The position numbers were made by a program, and so were the translations under genes. Below the pieces are notes generated by a model. That model did no database searches. It was given only the letters and a program-made list of their open reading frames with translations, and was not told the DNA's origin. A stretch of DNA of 8,230 nt from an uncultured Methanomassiliicoccales archaeon (lineage in GTDB: Archaea > Thermoplasmatota > Thermoplasmata > Methanomassiliicoccales > Methanomethylophilaceae): the NCBI GenBank assembly GCA_934234005.1, contig CAKQHC010000068.1, positions 1-8,230 of the forward strand, in the 5' to 3' direction. Below, piece after piece: positions 7,169 to 8,230 of the stretch (its first letter is position 1; every line of letters begins with the position of its first letter).

Positions 7169-8230
7169 TCAGCAGATGAAATCAAACGTTTTATCCATAA
7201 CAACTTTCGGTCTCTTGTTGTTGAAACATATGCCGTACAGAATCAGATTCTTGCCGAGTCCGTATAAGTATTCTCTGTTCTTGATTTGCTCTATTGCTTC
7301 TTCGGCTTCTTTGAGTTGGATTTCTTCGTTGTCCAACTTGGATTTGCTCTTTTTGAATTCGATTACGATATCGGGAAGTCCGGGACGGTTGTGTTTCATT
7401 ATAATGTCCGCTCTTCCGTTTCCTGCTTCTTCTTCAAGATAAATTTTGTAATCTCCCATGCTACTCATGGCGGCGGATGCGACTATCAACTGATAGTCTC
7501 CCCCATCCTTTAGAACGATGGACGGAATTTTGCTGTAGAATAAATCATTCATGTTTTTCTCTACATTTGATACATCGCCCGATTTTATGGCATCGAACAT
7601 TTTAGTAAAAGCCTTCGATCCTCTTTTGAATACTTTTTTAATCATCATTGACGAAAACGTATCGCGGATTTCGTTATTCGGAATGGATATGACATACTCT
7701 TTATTGCCTGTTGGAACGGCATTGAGGTATCCTGCAACCGCCATAACGGAATAGATTGTATCCGGATCGGAATCCATATCCCTCATTGATATCGCGGGAT
7801 TCAGTTGTGCGGTAACTTTCTCTCCGTTGGCGATACTTGTCAGATTTTGATAAACTTCGTCTGTAGTATTGTCGATCAGAGTGTAAATAATCTCATTGCT
7901 GCTGGTGTTTATCCAATATGCTCCGGGTTTAAAATCAACGGACGCATAGAAGAGTATACTCCAAGGGTTGTATATTTCCGCATTACCGAATCTGTATCCG
8001 TCGTACTATTCTTTGGCTTCCGCAAACTTCTCCGGATGTCCGTAATATTCGCAGATTTCCTTTACTTCGGATTCGGTGAATCCGTATCTTTCATCGAATT
8101 TTTCCGTGAATATGTTGTTTACACGGAGATTGTTCAATCCCGAGAATATGCTCTCTTTGGCAATCTGCATTATTCCCGTAACAACTGCGAAACTCATGTG
8201 AGTATTGTCCTTGAGAACTGAAGAATAGAA
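7169..8230 (-). pseudogene. AAA-ATPase-like protein with C-terminal PD-(D/E)XK nuclease domain; in-frame TAG; 5' end outside window
   Basis: The frame runs from the window edge to a TGA at 7171-7169, with 74 codons, one TAG (8008-8006), then 278 open codons. The first part (FYSSVLKDNTH, TGIMQIAKESIFSGLNNL, GFTESEVKEICEYYG) matches the second half of the AAA-ATPase_like family (PF09820). After the TAG the same family continues: YDGYRFGNAEIYNPWSI. The end is a PDDEXK_9-like nuclease domain (PF08011/DUF1703). It has GNGRAD (Asp near 7406-7408), IEFKK (Glu at 7358-7360, Lys at 7352-7354) and EEAIEQIKNREYLYGLGK. The Walker motifs should lie in the missing N-terminal part, about 150-200 residues beyond 8230. 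The family is abundant in gut microbes and its role is not established. The gene is either disrupted or, in a pyrrolysine-using host, read through. If the TAG is a stop, the nuclease part is lost unless translation restarts, for example at the Met at 7784-7786. Confidence 0.85.
8006..8008 (-). other. In-frame amber codon at the conserved Trp position of WYDGYRFG
   Basis: The plus strand reads CTA, which is TAG on the coding strand. The flanking codons give FAEAKE before it and YDGYRFGN after it. The family usually has Trp here, so a single G-to-A change of TGG explains the codon. The frame is unchanged on both sides, with no indel. Confidence 0.85.

Noticed and set aside
7787..8005. A possible frameshift in the nuclease gene near 7820
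   Set aside because: Careful re-reading of the complementary strand gives ANGEKVTAQLNPAISMRDM in the same frame. The only lesion seen is the TAG.
7169..8197. Two separate minus-strand genes (7169-7786 and 8006-8197)
   Set aside because: Both are in the same frame, and the sequence between them (YDGYRFG to NPAIS) translates without interruption and continues the same family. They are parts of one gene split by a TAG.
7805..8221. A 138-codon plus-strand open frame
   Set aside because: It lies opposite the AAA-ATPase/nuclease gene, whose family motifs are clear on the minus strand. The plus-strand product shows no recognisable domain and is explained as an antisense shadow.

Overview
The window suggests a host-associated methanogenic archaeon, most likely of the Methanomassiliicoccales (Methanomethylophilaceae type). 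This is inferred from three things. The surface proteins have a hydrophobic leader ending in an S-D-G-S-D-A type motif, a pattern I associate with that group. At least one start carries an archaeal-type Shine-Dalgarno (GGTGA). The domain set is gut-type: InlB-like repeat, BspA-like leucine-rich repeats, and an AAA-ATPase/PD-(D/E)XK protein. No rRNA or marker gene is present, so the assignment is tentative.

Layout. Positions 1-52 hold the last codons of an upstream gene ending in a membrane anchor. Next come three plus-strand genes. Gene A (95-3580) is a 1161-residue surface protein with an InlB-like head, a PQQ-type beta-propeller, an Ig-like domain, a Ser/Thr-rich stalk and a C-terminal anchor. 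Gene B (3577-5655) overlaps A by ATGA. It has a different, aromatic-rich head but a stalk, membrane-proximal module and anchor related to those of A. Gene C (5696-7141) is a BspA-like LRR protein with the same leader and anchor plan. A convergent minus-strand gene (7169 to beyond 8230) encodes an AAA-ATPase-like protein with a C-terminal PD-(D/E)XK nuclease domain. Short GC-rich hairpins follow the stops at 52, 5655 and 7141. There is no unexplained gap longer than about 45 bases.

How the genes fit together. The plus-strand genes look like a co-directional cassette of type I membrane-anchored surface proteins with interchangeable heads, probably for binding or contact with host, food or neighbouring cells. 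The ligands cannot be read from the sequence.

The most notable observation is in the minus-strand gene. Its reading frame is continuous from the window edge to 7169 except for one TAG codon at 8006-8008. That TAG sits where the family's WYDGYRFG motif has tryptophan. All five terminal stops visible in the window are TGA or TAA. The TAG is therefore either a recent TGG-to-TAG nonsense mutation (or sequence error) or, if the organism decodes pyrrolysine, a codon that is read through.
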